Below, one piece after another: positions 43,601 through 51,332 of a stretch of 64,000 bases of DNA; position 1 is the stretch's first letter; each line of letters begins with the position of its first letter. The notes beneath the pieces are model-generated. The model saw only the letters and a list, made by a program, of their open reading frames with translations. It did no database searches and was not told the DNA's origin. The stretch is from positions 1 through 64,000 of IMG/VR virus record IMGVR_UViG_3300009702_000018. One strand, given 5' to 3'. The stretch comes from a virus. The position numbers and the translations under genes were made by a program.

Positions 43601-46186
43601 TTCAAGCGGTAAAGGAGTTTTATTAAGATTTTTAAAGGTTTCATTAATTTTTTCTTTAAAATCTTTCAACATTTTTATCTGTTTTGTAAATCCTGCCATT
43701 TCACCCGTTAATTGAATAATTCTTGATTCTTTTAGATTTTTATTTATTTGTTCTAAATCTTTAATTTGTTGAATATTTCTTTTATGCAAATTATCATTGG
43801 CTGTAATTACATTATTTATGGCTGTTGTAGTATTTGTATGTGCATTTGTTAAAGTATTAGTGGCATCAATAAGTTCATAACTTGAATTGGATAATAATTT
43901 AAGATCTGCTACCATTTTAGTTAAAATACCGGCTTTTATATTTGGTTTATTAGCCCTGTCAAGTGCAATTCTATAGTTAATTAACTCTTTGGTAACATCT
44001 GTAGTAAGTTTGTTTTCTTCTTTTAAACTCTTTATACGATCTTCTGTTACTTTAATGGAATCTTTTAAACTCATAGTAGTTTTAATAACAGCATTTGATG
44101 CAACACTTTGAGAAGATCCAAATAATGCCCAACCAGCAGAAATTAAACCAATGGCTATACTTGCTGCCATTAATACAGTACCAAATGTTCCCATTGCTAA
44201 TTTTATGCCATTAATAGCACCTATAAATCCGACTGAAGAAGCAGTTGCAGCTTCTTCGGATGCTTCAAATCCTATTGTTTGTGCTGTTGCCGCCCCTGTT
44301 ACTATTCCATATTCTATCATTTTGGCATGTAATCTTCCCATAATAAATTTGAAACCTGCAATAGCAATCGACCCAATTGTAACAACACTTCCAAATGCAA
44401 CAACAGAGGCAACAATTCTTCCTAAAACGCCATGAAAGAAATTGAGTACTTTTAAAACACCCTTTAATAAGAATACAAGACCCGATAAAGGACCAGCTAA
44501 TGATTGACCCACAATAACTCCAAATTGTGTTAATGCTGCAGCAGCCTGTTCCCATGATTTTTTAAAAGTATTTAATGTTAATTGATTAGCTTGTAATGCT
44601 TCTGTACTGGCTCGCTGTGCTTTAATTGTGGCTGCTGTTTTCATATTATAATTATCCATTAATGCTATAAAATCAGCATATCTTCTAATTCCACCAAATG
44701 TAACAGCAATATGTGCTTTTTCAACAGAAGATAAATTTCCCCACTTTTTATGTAAATCATCTAATACGTCATCTAAATCTCTTAATTCACTTGCATTCTT
44801 TAAAACAGCAACACCAATATTTTCAAATACACTTATAACTTTTTTTCTTGGCAATCTGGCAAACATAGTTTTTAAAGATTGACCAATGGCTGAACCAGAT
44901 TTTCTGGTAATAGCTCCAATAGCAGCGACATACCCAGCTAAATCATTAAGATCAACTCCCACAACTTTTGCAGCAGCACCTACAGCTTTTAATGAATTGG
45001 CAAGATCTTGAGCAGTAACAGGAAAATTCTTTTGAACTACTAACCATTTAGATATAACTTGAGTAACATTGGACGCTTGAACCCCATAAGTAAATATAGC
45101 AGAAGTGAGAGCTTCTGTAACTTCTGTAGCAGTAGAACCTAAAGCGTTAACACCAACTAAAGTTGCCGACATAGCAGCTAATACATCATTTTGTTTTAAT
45201 CCCGTTTGTGCCCAAACTTTCATAGATTTAATAATGTCGCCAACACCAACACCAAAAGTTTTACTTAGATTAAAAGCTTCTGTTCTATATTTTTTAATAC
45301 TATCTGTATTTTGATCAATAACCTTCTGTAAGTCAGCTAAAAGAAATTGAGTATCTGCAAAATCTTTAATAGATTTTTTAGTTGCATCTATTGCACCTCT
45401 CATTAAAAAGAAAGCAACACGATAACGAATTAATTTTCCAATAGCAACACCGATTTGTTTATTAAGCTTGCCTTGTTCTTCTTCTGTTTTCGCCGTACTA
45501 CCACTTGCTTTTTGTTGTGCTTTTGCAACTTGATTTAATTCTTCTCTAACTGTTTCTAATCGTTTAAGATATTTTTCAAATTCTTTAACATCTTTTGGTT
45601 GTACAAAGCCTTGTGTAAAATTACTTTGAACTCCCAATCTTCTATTCATTAACGCATATATATCTATTATACGTTTTAATTTTTTATTTCTTTGATCATC
45701 TATTAATAGAAGATCTTTATTTTTTAGAACTTGATCATCAATTAATGTTTGAATTTTTTTATATATGGTTAATTGATCTCGTTGAGATTTAACATTAAGT
45801 GTTTTAATCTCATTTATTACTTTTTGGAGTTTGGGAAGATCTTCTTGTGTAATATCAAAAGAAATAGGAATTTTATGTTGTTTCTCTAACTTTGATATAT
45901 TATCTATTGTTCTTTTAGACAATTCAGCATCAATAAGAAATCTGATTTTATTTCCATGTATTCCTTCAGTAATTTTATAAAATTCAGATAAAAACTTTCT
46001 AATATCTCCGGAAGCAATACCAGTTCTTTTAGAAACAGTGTCAATAGATTGTATAATTTTATTAATATTACTTGGAGCCACAGTTCCAATTTCTTGATAA
46101 ATACTAAGTAGTATATTAACCTTGTTGATTACATCTTTAAGACCTTGAGCCTCAAAAAAGGTTGTAATTGTGTCTTGATTAGCCAT
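40631..46186 (-). CDS. Tail tape measure protein
   Basis: Sets tail length and is ejected with DNA. It is the longest gene (1851 residues), long helical, with heptad regions and two hydrophobic segments near residues 590 and 670 (VASVVAFGSVVTIGSIAIAG, and TVLMAASIAIGLISAGWALF). A region around GQSLKTMFARLPR matches tape-measure helix bundles. The C-terminus is glycine-rich and hydrophobic. At about 0.15 nm per residue it predicts a tail near 280 nm. It follows the chaperone genes. Confidence 0.92.
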   Translation of the reverse strand: MANQDTITTFFEAQGLKDVINKVNILLSIYQEIGTVAPSNINKIIQSIDTVSKRTGIASGDIRKFLSEFYKITEGIHGNKIRFLIDAELSKRTIDNISKLEKQHKIPISFDITQEDLPKLQKVINEIKTLNVKSQRDQLTIYKKIQTLIDDQVLKNKDLLLIDDQRNKKLKRIIDIYALMNRRLGVQSNFTQGFVQPKDVKEFEKYLKRLETVREELNQVAKAQQKASGSTAKTEEEQGKLNKQIGVAIGKLIRYRVAFFLMRGAIDATKKSIKDFADTQFLLADLQKVIDQNTDSIKKYRTEAFNLSKTFGVGVGDIIKSMKVWAQTGLKQNDVLAAMSATLVGVNALGSTATEVTEALTSAIFTYGVQASNVTQVISKWLVVQKNFPVTAQDLANSLKAVGAAAKVVGVDLNDLAGYVAAIGAITRKSGSAIGQSLKTMFARLPRKKVISVFENIGVAVLKNASELRDLDDVLDDLHKKWGNLSSVEKAHIAVTFGGIRRYADFIALMDNYNMKTAATIKAQRASTEALQANQLTLNTFKKSWEQAAAALTQFGVIVGQSLAGPLSGLVFLLKGVLKVLNFFHGVLGRIVASVVAFGSVVTIGSIAIAGFKFIMGRLHAKMIEYGIVTGAATAQTIGFEASEEAATASSVGFIGAINGIKLAMGTFGTVLMAASIAIGLISAGWALFGSSQSVASNAVIKTTMSLKDSIKVTEDRIKSLKEENKLTTDVTKELINYRIALDRANKPNIKAGILTKMVADLKLLSNSSYELIDATNTLTNAHTNTTTAINNVITANDNLHKRNIQQIKDLEQINKNLKESRIIQLTGEMAGFTKQIKMLKDFKEKINETFKNLNKTPLPLETPPSELTGKEFQAYFLKRFNFMSFMSDIRKMIFKNQKINLGFEDVFLTPPKYHLKESIDTYIKNMVNAIKDASNQAKESLTETGLAKKYANMLGISDEESKTITYRIQNAVDEAIKTFKDRLVKDKNAIGNISDTKEFLSKILGNKKLTQELYADIGQQLKSTFIWVKGQFGTLGQLGRILNEIGVSIAKDQIEIDKLNGNKNKIKTTLEIGTKPSNDIITFSKSMDSLIKKFKTTTEQFNVLKSSLLFGKVVDENAFKISKMVDIVKTTGTKFQDLAIKISDTTDKINNLTKMKDILETKLPMKNGIINKSNLKVLESIPKLLKDIPTQYSQIAAGSATPIPDINKELTKAKNDLASYKQLLNQLDISKYFVKALKYIREYNKESKENILLQNDINARYDTSIKNVELQLKYLSKFPNKEQEIIALEKERTNLIVQQGKEIAKSFDNKKFPLLSAEKQYKAVLKAANTEHKERIKLLDKEFKIRIDKVMENSVDNAKIFKNTIKDAFTDLPNNILENSQKRKDLSYEIKQAEIDLQNARMSGDQKSIQDAKNRLNLVKDEMKEYRKGWKEIKTIVLDVMSSISDAFYKNLVNQFAENLSNIKVNKNQDVGKLIGDSITNATNNFQQGYMKALSALQTEYATKLKAINKDYQNQLSNIYNTYFVKLNSANDKFLISLKKIIDYVLAALHNIKPINQEKYTNKVVGIKPEKIDTTEFKKVVDYFNTSVNQIPTTITTKIESVEKNKYVNTIAQTAPTINTAAYMAKIVGIKPEAIDTSNLENTAEKTLNTNKSILDATKQNNPKNDPTPKQTVKELNDLQSNLKSFASMISYTLAASLVGTKNKGASVGVGFGSAIGQSLFTNLFKNPGTLMSIFGGPLFGLAGGILGGLFGGLFGHRPKKQEPLSKAMDQNTNATIQNTIALKEIDKKIYNAPTRFNLPTGNYGYGNPAITIHINSTNDAHIAETIKQVLSGDYDVQIQNSGSRGFVPV

Positions 46187-46442
46187 TTACTCTATATACC
46201 TCTTGCATTTCTGATGCTGGAGTAGTTTTTCTATGTCTATTCATTTTTTCTTTGAATTTTTTATCTTCAAACCATTTATCTAATAAAACATCATAATTGA
46301 TAATAAAATCACTGGGACGTTCTTCTTCTTTTAAATTAAATACATTATTATTATAAAAACTCATCCAATATAATAGATTTTTTTCATTAATGGTTAAATC
46401 ATATAAATTACCTTTAAACATTGGCATATGTGTATCTATCAT
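46179..46442 (-). CDS. Second tail-assembly chaperone reading frame
   Basis: An 87-residue frame between the first chaperone gene and the tape measure. Its ATG has no ribosome binding site. Its frame stays open upstream across the first gene's stop to 46517, in the -1 frame. This is the classic arrangement for a frameshifted G/GT chaperone. No standard slippery heptamer was found in the overlap. It would be made either as a fusion or by coupled start. Confidence 0.6.
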   Translation of the reverse strand: MIDTHMPMFKGNLYDLTINEKNLLYWMSFYNNNVFNLKEEERPSDFIINYDVLLDKWFEDKKFKEKMNRHRKTTPASEMQEVYRVNG

Positions 46443-46465
46443 AATATTATATAAGTTTTGTAATT

Positions 46466-47185
46466 CTATGCTTCTTGCAAAGTATCTGATTTCTCTTCCT
46501 CCCCGCCGAATAATTGTTCAGCAGGGAGCACTTGAATTATCTCTTGTGATAAACCAGCCCAAAAGAGAAGAGCTTCTTGTGTAATTTTATATAGCATATC
46601 TTGATCTTCTTCTTGATCAAGTGCTTCTATACTATCCCACACTCTATCTCCATTAGCAAATTTAACACAATGAGATAATCTTACTTTAATTTCCCTTTCA
46701 TTAGCTCTGCCTTCAACACTATTATTTAAATATTGATTATGTTCTTCATACATTTGAGCTATTTTATCTCTATATTCATACCACTTATCTCGATAATAAT
46801 CTAATTTCTTTTTATTAACTTTATGTTTTTTCCTCATATCAGCAACAGCTAATTCAATAAGTTTTATTTCTTCATAATAATCAGCTACTTTTTCTTCTTT
46901 ATCTTTCCCCCAAATCCCTCGTTGAATTAAAATTTCTTCTAATTGATCTTTTGTTAAAATATCAGGATCTTGAATTAACCGATTAAATGTTTTCACATAA
47001 GCATCAGTAGCTTCACTTTCAATTTTTGGATTAGTATTATGAATATGAATTTCTACATTTTTTTTATCTCTAAAAGTTTCAAAAGTAATTGAACGATATT
47101 TTTGTTTAATTTCTTTTTCCGCTTTTTTAATATCAACTTCTGGGATTTTATCTCCCAATCTTGGTTCTGCTTTTTGTTTTACCAT
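46466..47185 (-). CDS. Tail assembly chaperone
   Basis: A 239-residue soluble, mostly helical protein with long coiled-coil-like stretches, placed between the tail tube gene and the tape measure, where chaperones lie in siphophages. The C-terminus is acidic (GGEEEKSDTLQEA). Sequence similarity to known chaperones is not visible by eye; the call rests on synteny. Confidence 0.6.
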   Translation of the reverse strand: MVKQKAEPRLGDKIPEVDIKKAEKEIKQKYRSITFETFRDKKNVEIHIHNTNPKIESEATDAYVKTFNRLIQDPDILTKDQLEEILIQRGIWGKDKEEKVADYYEEIKLIELAVADMRKKHKVNKKKLDYYRDKWYEYRDKIAQMYEEHNQYLNNSVEGRANEREIKVRLSHCVKFANGDRVWDSIEALDQEEDQDMLYKITQEALLFWAGLSQEIIQVLPAEQLFGGEEEKSDTLQEA

Positions 47186-47205
47186 AACCTTTCCTCTTTG
47201 CTCTG

Positions 47206-47230
47206 AAAAGGGGAAAAATTTCCCCTTTAT
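47206..47230 (-). terminator. Stem-loop after the tail tube gene
   Basis: On the minus strand AAAGGGGAAA pairs with TTTCCCCTTT around a short loop, directly after the tail tube stop. The 3' arm ends in TTTT, but a long separate U-tract is missing. It probably works as a partial terminator that lowers expression of the chaperone and tape measure relative to the tube protein. Confidence 0.55.
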
Positions 47231-47233
47231 TTA

Positions 47234-48646
47234 TTAAGTCCATCCACCAACGACATTAGTTCCGCTGCCAACAATTGAAATATTATCAGCAGTAAAGTTT
47301 ATTTCGTTAGTAGCATTATTTCCAACTGACACATTGAAATTATTAGCTTGAACATACATATTCTCAACAGTAATGGTATCTAATAATGTAGTTTTAGCTT
47401 TATCTTTATAGATCTGTATTTTTAAGTTATTATATCCATTAAAATCAGAAATTGTTAATGATGTAACATTACTCTGTTCATAGTCTTGACTAGTGAGTGC
47501 AGCAAAATATTCCAAATCAGAATCTTCAGCAGTAACAGAAACAGTAACTGGAACAGGGGTTTTCTTTGAAATAGCATAAAATCCATCAGTCCCAAGCTCA
47601 TATAACTTATCTTCTCCAAGAGCAACATCAATAGTAACAGTTTGTAGTCTTAATGCTTGACCCGCAGCACTATAAGTTCCCTTACCTGGAGTTTGAGTAT
47701 TCCATAAATAAGCAGTGATTTGACCTCGTCTAATAGCACCAAGTGCTCCTGCAGTAGATTCTAATTCCCATCCTGGATCCGTAGCAGCAGAAGAAGATTC
47801 CCATAGTGTATAATTTGAAGCAGGCTTAAAAACGACCCATACTCTATCAGTAGAATCAGCGGCAGTACTAACCCACGGAGTGGATAACACATCAGAACTA
47901 GCAGTAAAAGCACCACTGGCGACTACAGAAGCAGTCATATTGCTTGTTACTCCACCACCACCAGCAGTACTACGTAGAATTACATTATTAACACCAATTG
48001 CTAATACACTTGAACCATCGGGGATAACACTGGTCAAATTAGTAAAATGTTGACTCGTTCCACCGGCAGTACTAATATTTTCCAAAAGCAATTTAGAACA
48101 ACGAGCATTTGCCCAATTTCCTAGAAACCAAGTAGCATTATCAGCAGCCAAAGTGTAATTAGCGGCAGCATTTCCATTGACATCATAAGAAAGATTAACT
48201 GCAGTTAAAGCACAGTGGTTCATCCACATAGTACTTGCAGCAGTTTCAGTTTCTTCATTAAAAGTAGCAGTTATATCACAATACCCATTCAACATATCAG
48301 TTTGAGTAATTGTAGCAGCATTGGCACTGGCAGCTTTAATATAATATTTAATATTTGTTCCACCAGCGGCATTAGCAGAAGCACCAGAATAACTACCTCC
48401 TTGATCAAGTAAACTATCAGTTAAAAGAGCCAAAGTATCTACTGCACCAACGTCATTAGTATCTATTTGAATAGTAACATTTGGAGAATCAGCTATATAT
48501 TCAACAATGCCAGAATTAGCAAGCTCTTCAGCCTGTTCTCTAGTAATATCAACATTCCTACCAAAAGTCTGAACTCGTTTTAATACAATACCATCAGCCA
48601 TAACAGATATATCAGAAGATTTAGTCTTCTCAGGTTTACTAGCCAT
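47234..48646 (-). CDS. Major tail tube protein
   Basis: A 470-residue protein rich in Ala, Thr, Ser and Asn, low in Cys, with an all-beta look and a compact C-terminal domain (VPVTVSVTAEDSDLEYF then NNFNVSVGNNATNEINFTADNISIVG). It has a strong AAGGAGG ribosome binding site before ATG 48646. Position between connector genes and the chaperone fits the tube protein. It is larger than simple tube proteins (about 200), so extra decorating domains are likely. Confidence 0.7.
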   Translation of the reverse strand: MASKPEKTKSSDISVMADGIVLKRVQTFGRNVDITREQAEELANSGIVEYIADSPNVTIQIDTNDVGAVDTLALLTDSLLDQGGSYSGASANAAGGTNIKYYIKAASANAATITQTDMLNGYCDITATFNEETETAASTMWMNHCALTAVNLSYDVNGNAAANYTLAADNATWFLGNWANARCSKLLLENISTAGGTSQHFTNLTSVIPDGSSVLAIGVNNVILRSTAGGGGVTSNMTASVVASGAFTASSDVLSTPWVSTAADSTDRVWVVFKPASNYTLWESSSAATDPGWELESTAGALGAIRRGQITAYLWNTQTPGKGTYSAAGQALRLQTVTIDVALGEDKLYELGTDGFYAISKKTPVPVTVSVTAEDSDLEYFAALTSQDYEQSNVTSLTISDFNGYNNLKIQIYKDKAKTTLLDTITVENMYVQANNFNVSVGNNATNEINFTADNISIVGSGTNVVGGWT

Positions 48647-48662
48647 GTTTGATTCCTCCTTA

Positions 48663-49160
48663 TTATAAATTCGGTAACAATAATAATCCGTCTATCATAC
48701 TATGATGATTTAATCCTTCAATTGTAGAATCTTCGGGATCAAATGGGGTAATGGTTAATTTTGATACCCCATAATTACCCAACACAGGGATTCCCGTATA
48801 ATCCCCTAGTATTGTTGGAAAAGCTGAATTAAAATCATATAAATTATATGAATTCTCATTAAGCTCGTTCCACAAAATATACGATAAATCATCTCGTTGT
48901 GAATCAGTAATCGCAAAAACGTCAATTGCAATTGTAAACGTAGGCCATACCTTCGATCCCAATTCAACGTCTCTTCCAAATAATTGACCTACACCGACGG
49001 ATACAGTAGGCCAAATTATTGGATCTCTTAACTCTGATTCACTTGGATAACCATCTACAACACGATAATTACCTGACACCCATCCATTTGCTTCAATTAT
49101 TTCTTCTATCTTATAAATAATTGATAAATGGGCTAATCTTAATAGACTCATATTAGGCAT
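48663..49160 (-). CDS. Tail terminator / completion protein
   Basis: A 165-residue protein just upstream of the tail tube gene. Sequence has the alpha-beta layout of tail-completion proteins (helix at start, strand with GRDVELGSKVWPTFTIAIDVFA). Position supports the call; no decisive motif. Confidence 0.5.
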   Translation of the reverse strand: MPNMSLLRLAHLSIIYKIEEIIEANGWVSGNYRVVDGYPSESELRDPIIWPTVSVGVGQLFGRDVELGSKVWPTFTIAIDVFAITDSQRDDLSYILWNELNENSYNLYDFNSAFPTILGDYTGIPVLGNYGVSKLTITPFDPEDSTIEGLNHHSMIDGLLLLPNL

Positions 49161-49788
49161 TACTAAAATATCTCCTCAATTCTTGTCTAACATAAAATCT
49201 AAAATCTTTTGCCGCTTGATCACTTTTTAAATATCGTCTTGTATATAAAATAAAATGACGAGCAGAAACACCAGGATGTTTAATATAGAACATTTTCATA
49301 CTTCTAAAATCTTTCATCCAAGCACTTATAGCTTTTCTTTCTTTAATGGGATAAAATTTCCATCTATGATCTTCAACACTATAATATCTTCTATATAGTT
49401 GTGCCCTAACAAAAGATTTAAATCCTTGTTCTTGCCACTTTAAATGTGGAAGATCTCTCTTAATTTCAACTAAATCTCTAATAATATTAAGCTCAAATTT
49501 TCCTGGTCCTTTTTTAACTACCATATCTGAATAACCTGGTTTAGTTCCAAATAATCTATATGTTAAATGTTGATTCAAAGGCTTTCTATGTCTATCTTTT
49601 TCTTTTGAAGATCGAGTTGCAAAAAATCTATTTCTTAATATATTATAAGCATTTTGTCCAACTTTATATGTGGCTTTTGGTATAATATCTTTCTCAAGCG
49701 ATTCTTTATATATCTTTCTATAACCTCGTAAATTATTAAGATTATATGAAACAGATAATCCTCGTTTTTTCTTTATAACAAAACCCAT
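49153..49788 (-). CDS. Neck / HK97 gp10-like protein
   Basis: A 211-residue, very basic protein overlapping the next gene by eight bases. The helix AYNILRNRFF near residue 48 and surrounding pattern resemble gp10-type neck components. Synteny between head closure and tail terminator supports it. Confidence 0.5.
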   Translation of the reverse strand: MGFVIKKKRGLSVSYNLNNLRGYRKIYKESLEKDIIPKATYKVGQNAYNILRNRFFATRSSKEKDRHRKPLNQHLTYRLFGTKPGYSDMVVKKGPGKFELNIIRDLVEIKRDLPHLKWQEQGFKSFVRAQLYRRYYSVEDHRWKFYPIKERKAISAWMKDFRSMKMFYIKHPGVSARHFILYTRRYLKSDQAAKDFRFYVRQELRRYFSNA

Positions 49789-49790
49789 AA

Positions 49791-50003
49791 TTATTCCTGA
49801 AGAAAAGTTAACACCCTACATGTATTATTATAAAAAGTATTAATTTCATCTAATATTACACTTCTAATATTTTTTTTATTTTTGTTATCCATATCCAATA
49901 AATCTAAAGCATCTAAAATCTTTTTGATAGCAGTATTTTTATTAGTTTTTAAATATTCTGTAATATCAACATCCATCTTATTTTTAAAATTATCATAGAT
50001 CAC
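49791..50003 (-). CDS. Hypothetical small helical protein
   Basis: A 70-residue charged protein in the connector cluster, overlapping the upstream gene by four bases. Not recognised. Confidence 0.5.
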   Translation of the reverse strand: MIYDNFKNKMDVDITEYLKTNKNTAIKKILDALDLLDMDNKNKKNIRSVILDEINTFYNNTCRVLTFLQE

Positions 50004-50467
50004 TTTATCTCCTCCAAAGTTGAAACTAAAACAACAAGATCATTTACCCCCGTTCTATATGTGTTTTTTATTTTATATTTTAATCCATCTACTTCTATTC
50101 TTATACTTTTATCTAAATATGTATATCCCGTTGCTGAATCACAATCAATTAAAATATCTGGCAACCAAAATGTTAACCTAGCATCTGATTGAGGAACAAA
50201 TCCAAATTTTTCTAAAGCATAATCTTGATATTTCATATTTCCTATAAATGTTTTTAATACTCCCTTGACAGGATAAGTACTTTCTATTTGATAAAAATAT
50301 TTACCTCCACAAGTGGAACAAGCAGGATTTGTTGCTTCATGAGATATTGGATCATATCCACAAGAACTACAAGTTACGGTTGATCCCCAAATAATTGATA
50401 CATCCCTACCCCAAGATCTAATACTATTCTTTACTTGAGCTTCATATCCATCAGCAATTTTGCTCAT
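50000..50467 (-). CDS. Head-closure type protein with zinc ribbon
   Basis: A 155-residue protein with two cysteine pairs (CSSC near 33 and CSTCG near 52) that form a zinc ribbon near the N-terminus. The remainder is beta-rich, as in head-tail stoppers. The ribbon is typical of some phage head-closure proteins. It lies between the adaptor and neck genes. Confidence 0.6.
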   Translation of the reverse strand: MSKIADGYEAQVKNSIRSWGRDVSIIWGSTVTCSSCGYDPISHEATNPACSTCGGKYFYQIESTYPVKGVLKTFIGNMKYQDYALEKFGFVPQSDARLTFWLPDILIDCDSATGYTYLDKSIRIEVDGLKYKIKNTYRTGVNDLVVLVSTLEEIK

Positions 50468-50475
50468 AATAATCC

Positions 50476-51270
50476 TTATTCATAAATAACATAACTTGAA
50501 TTATAAGTATTATTTATTATCCCAGTAACAAAAGTATCAATAGCATAACCATCGTTAGTATTCATTTTTACACTATATAATAATTTGTTATATTCCTCAT
50601 ATAATCTTTTAAGATTGTTACTTCTCAGTCTTAAAATAGATCCTATGTCAACTTTAATATCTCCAACTTGAACATTGGCTCCATCAAATAAATAATCATT
50701 CATTGTGGATTCCAAAACCAAAATCAATGTTCTCATTTTAAATAAAGCCAAAGCAATTGTGGTTAAATCATGATTCCAAGTAACACTTGTTGGAGTAATT
50801 GTTAAAATATATCCCATATTAAATTCTGCTTGAACATCATCAACAGCATCTGACAAAAAATAATATAGATCTAAATTAGAAATTCTATAATTATTGGGAT
50901 TTGTATCGCCTATCATTCTTCTAATAGATTGAATAATATTGCTTGGTTGTGTCATCTGCCAAGGAATTCGCATCCCATAAAAATATTGGGGGACATCCAT
51001 TGTTACAAATTCCCCACCTACTATTCCTTGCCAATATGCTTGATAAATTCCTTCTTGTTGGGTGGATGCAGTTGATAATGTTACTTCATAATAATATACG
51101 CCTGTACTAAATTTAGTAGGAGTTCCACTATCATATAAAATACCACTTGGATCATATATATCTACATGAGGAGAAGTTGGATCTGTTAAAACTCCATCAT
51201 TATTTTTATAATTTGTATAAATTCTTTCTGGTTTCCCAAATAAAACTTTTTTTAAAGAATCATCGTTCAT
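50476..51270 (-). CDS. Head-tail adaptor with N-terminal beta domain
   Basis: A 264-residue protein. Residues 1-95 look like an immunoglobulin-like domain (PHVDIYDPSGILYDSG, GVYYYEVTL). Residues 110-230 show the helical adaptor pattern IRRMIGDTNPNNYRISNLDLYYFLSDAVDDV. Known adaptors are usually the helical part only, so the extra domain may be exposed on the neck. Confidence 0.6.
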   Translation of the reverse strand: MNDDSLKKVLFGKPERIYTNYKNNDGVLTDPTSPHVDIYDPSGILYDSGTPTKFSTGVYYYEVTLSTASTQQEGIYQAYWQGIVGGEFVTMDVPQYFYGMRIPWQMTQPSNIIQSIRRMIGDTNPNNYRISNLDLYYFLSDAVDDVQAEFNMGYILTITPTSVTWNHDLTTIALALFKMRTLILVLESTMNDYLFDGANVQVGDIKVDIGSILRLRSNNLKRLYEEYNKLLYSVKMNTNDGYAIDTFVTGIINNTYNSSYVIYE

Positions 51271-51332
51271 TTTTTAATCCAATCTGTTTTTCATAATAAT
51301 ATACGGTATTTAACCATATAATATATAAATTG

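Noticed and set aside
42075-45314. Plus-strand frames inside the tape measure gene
   Set aside because: They are antisense to a well-supported 1851-residue frame, lack ribosome binding sites and encode no recognisable motif.
46469-46517. Canonical -1 slippery heptamer for the tail chaperone
   Set aside because: The overlap was read codon by codon; no heptamer of the X XXY YYZ form is present in the zero frame.
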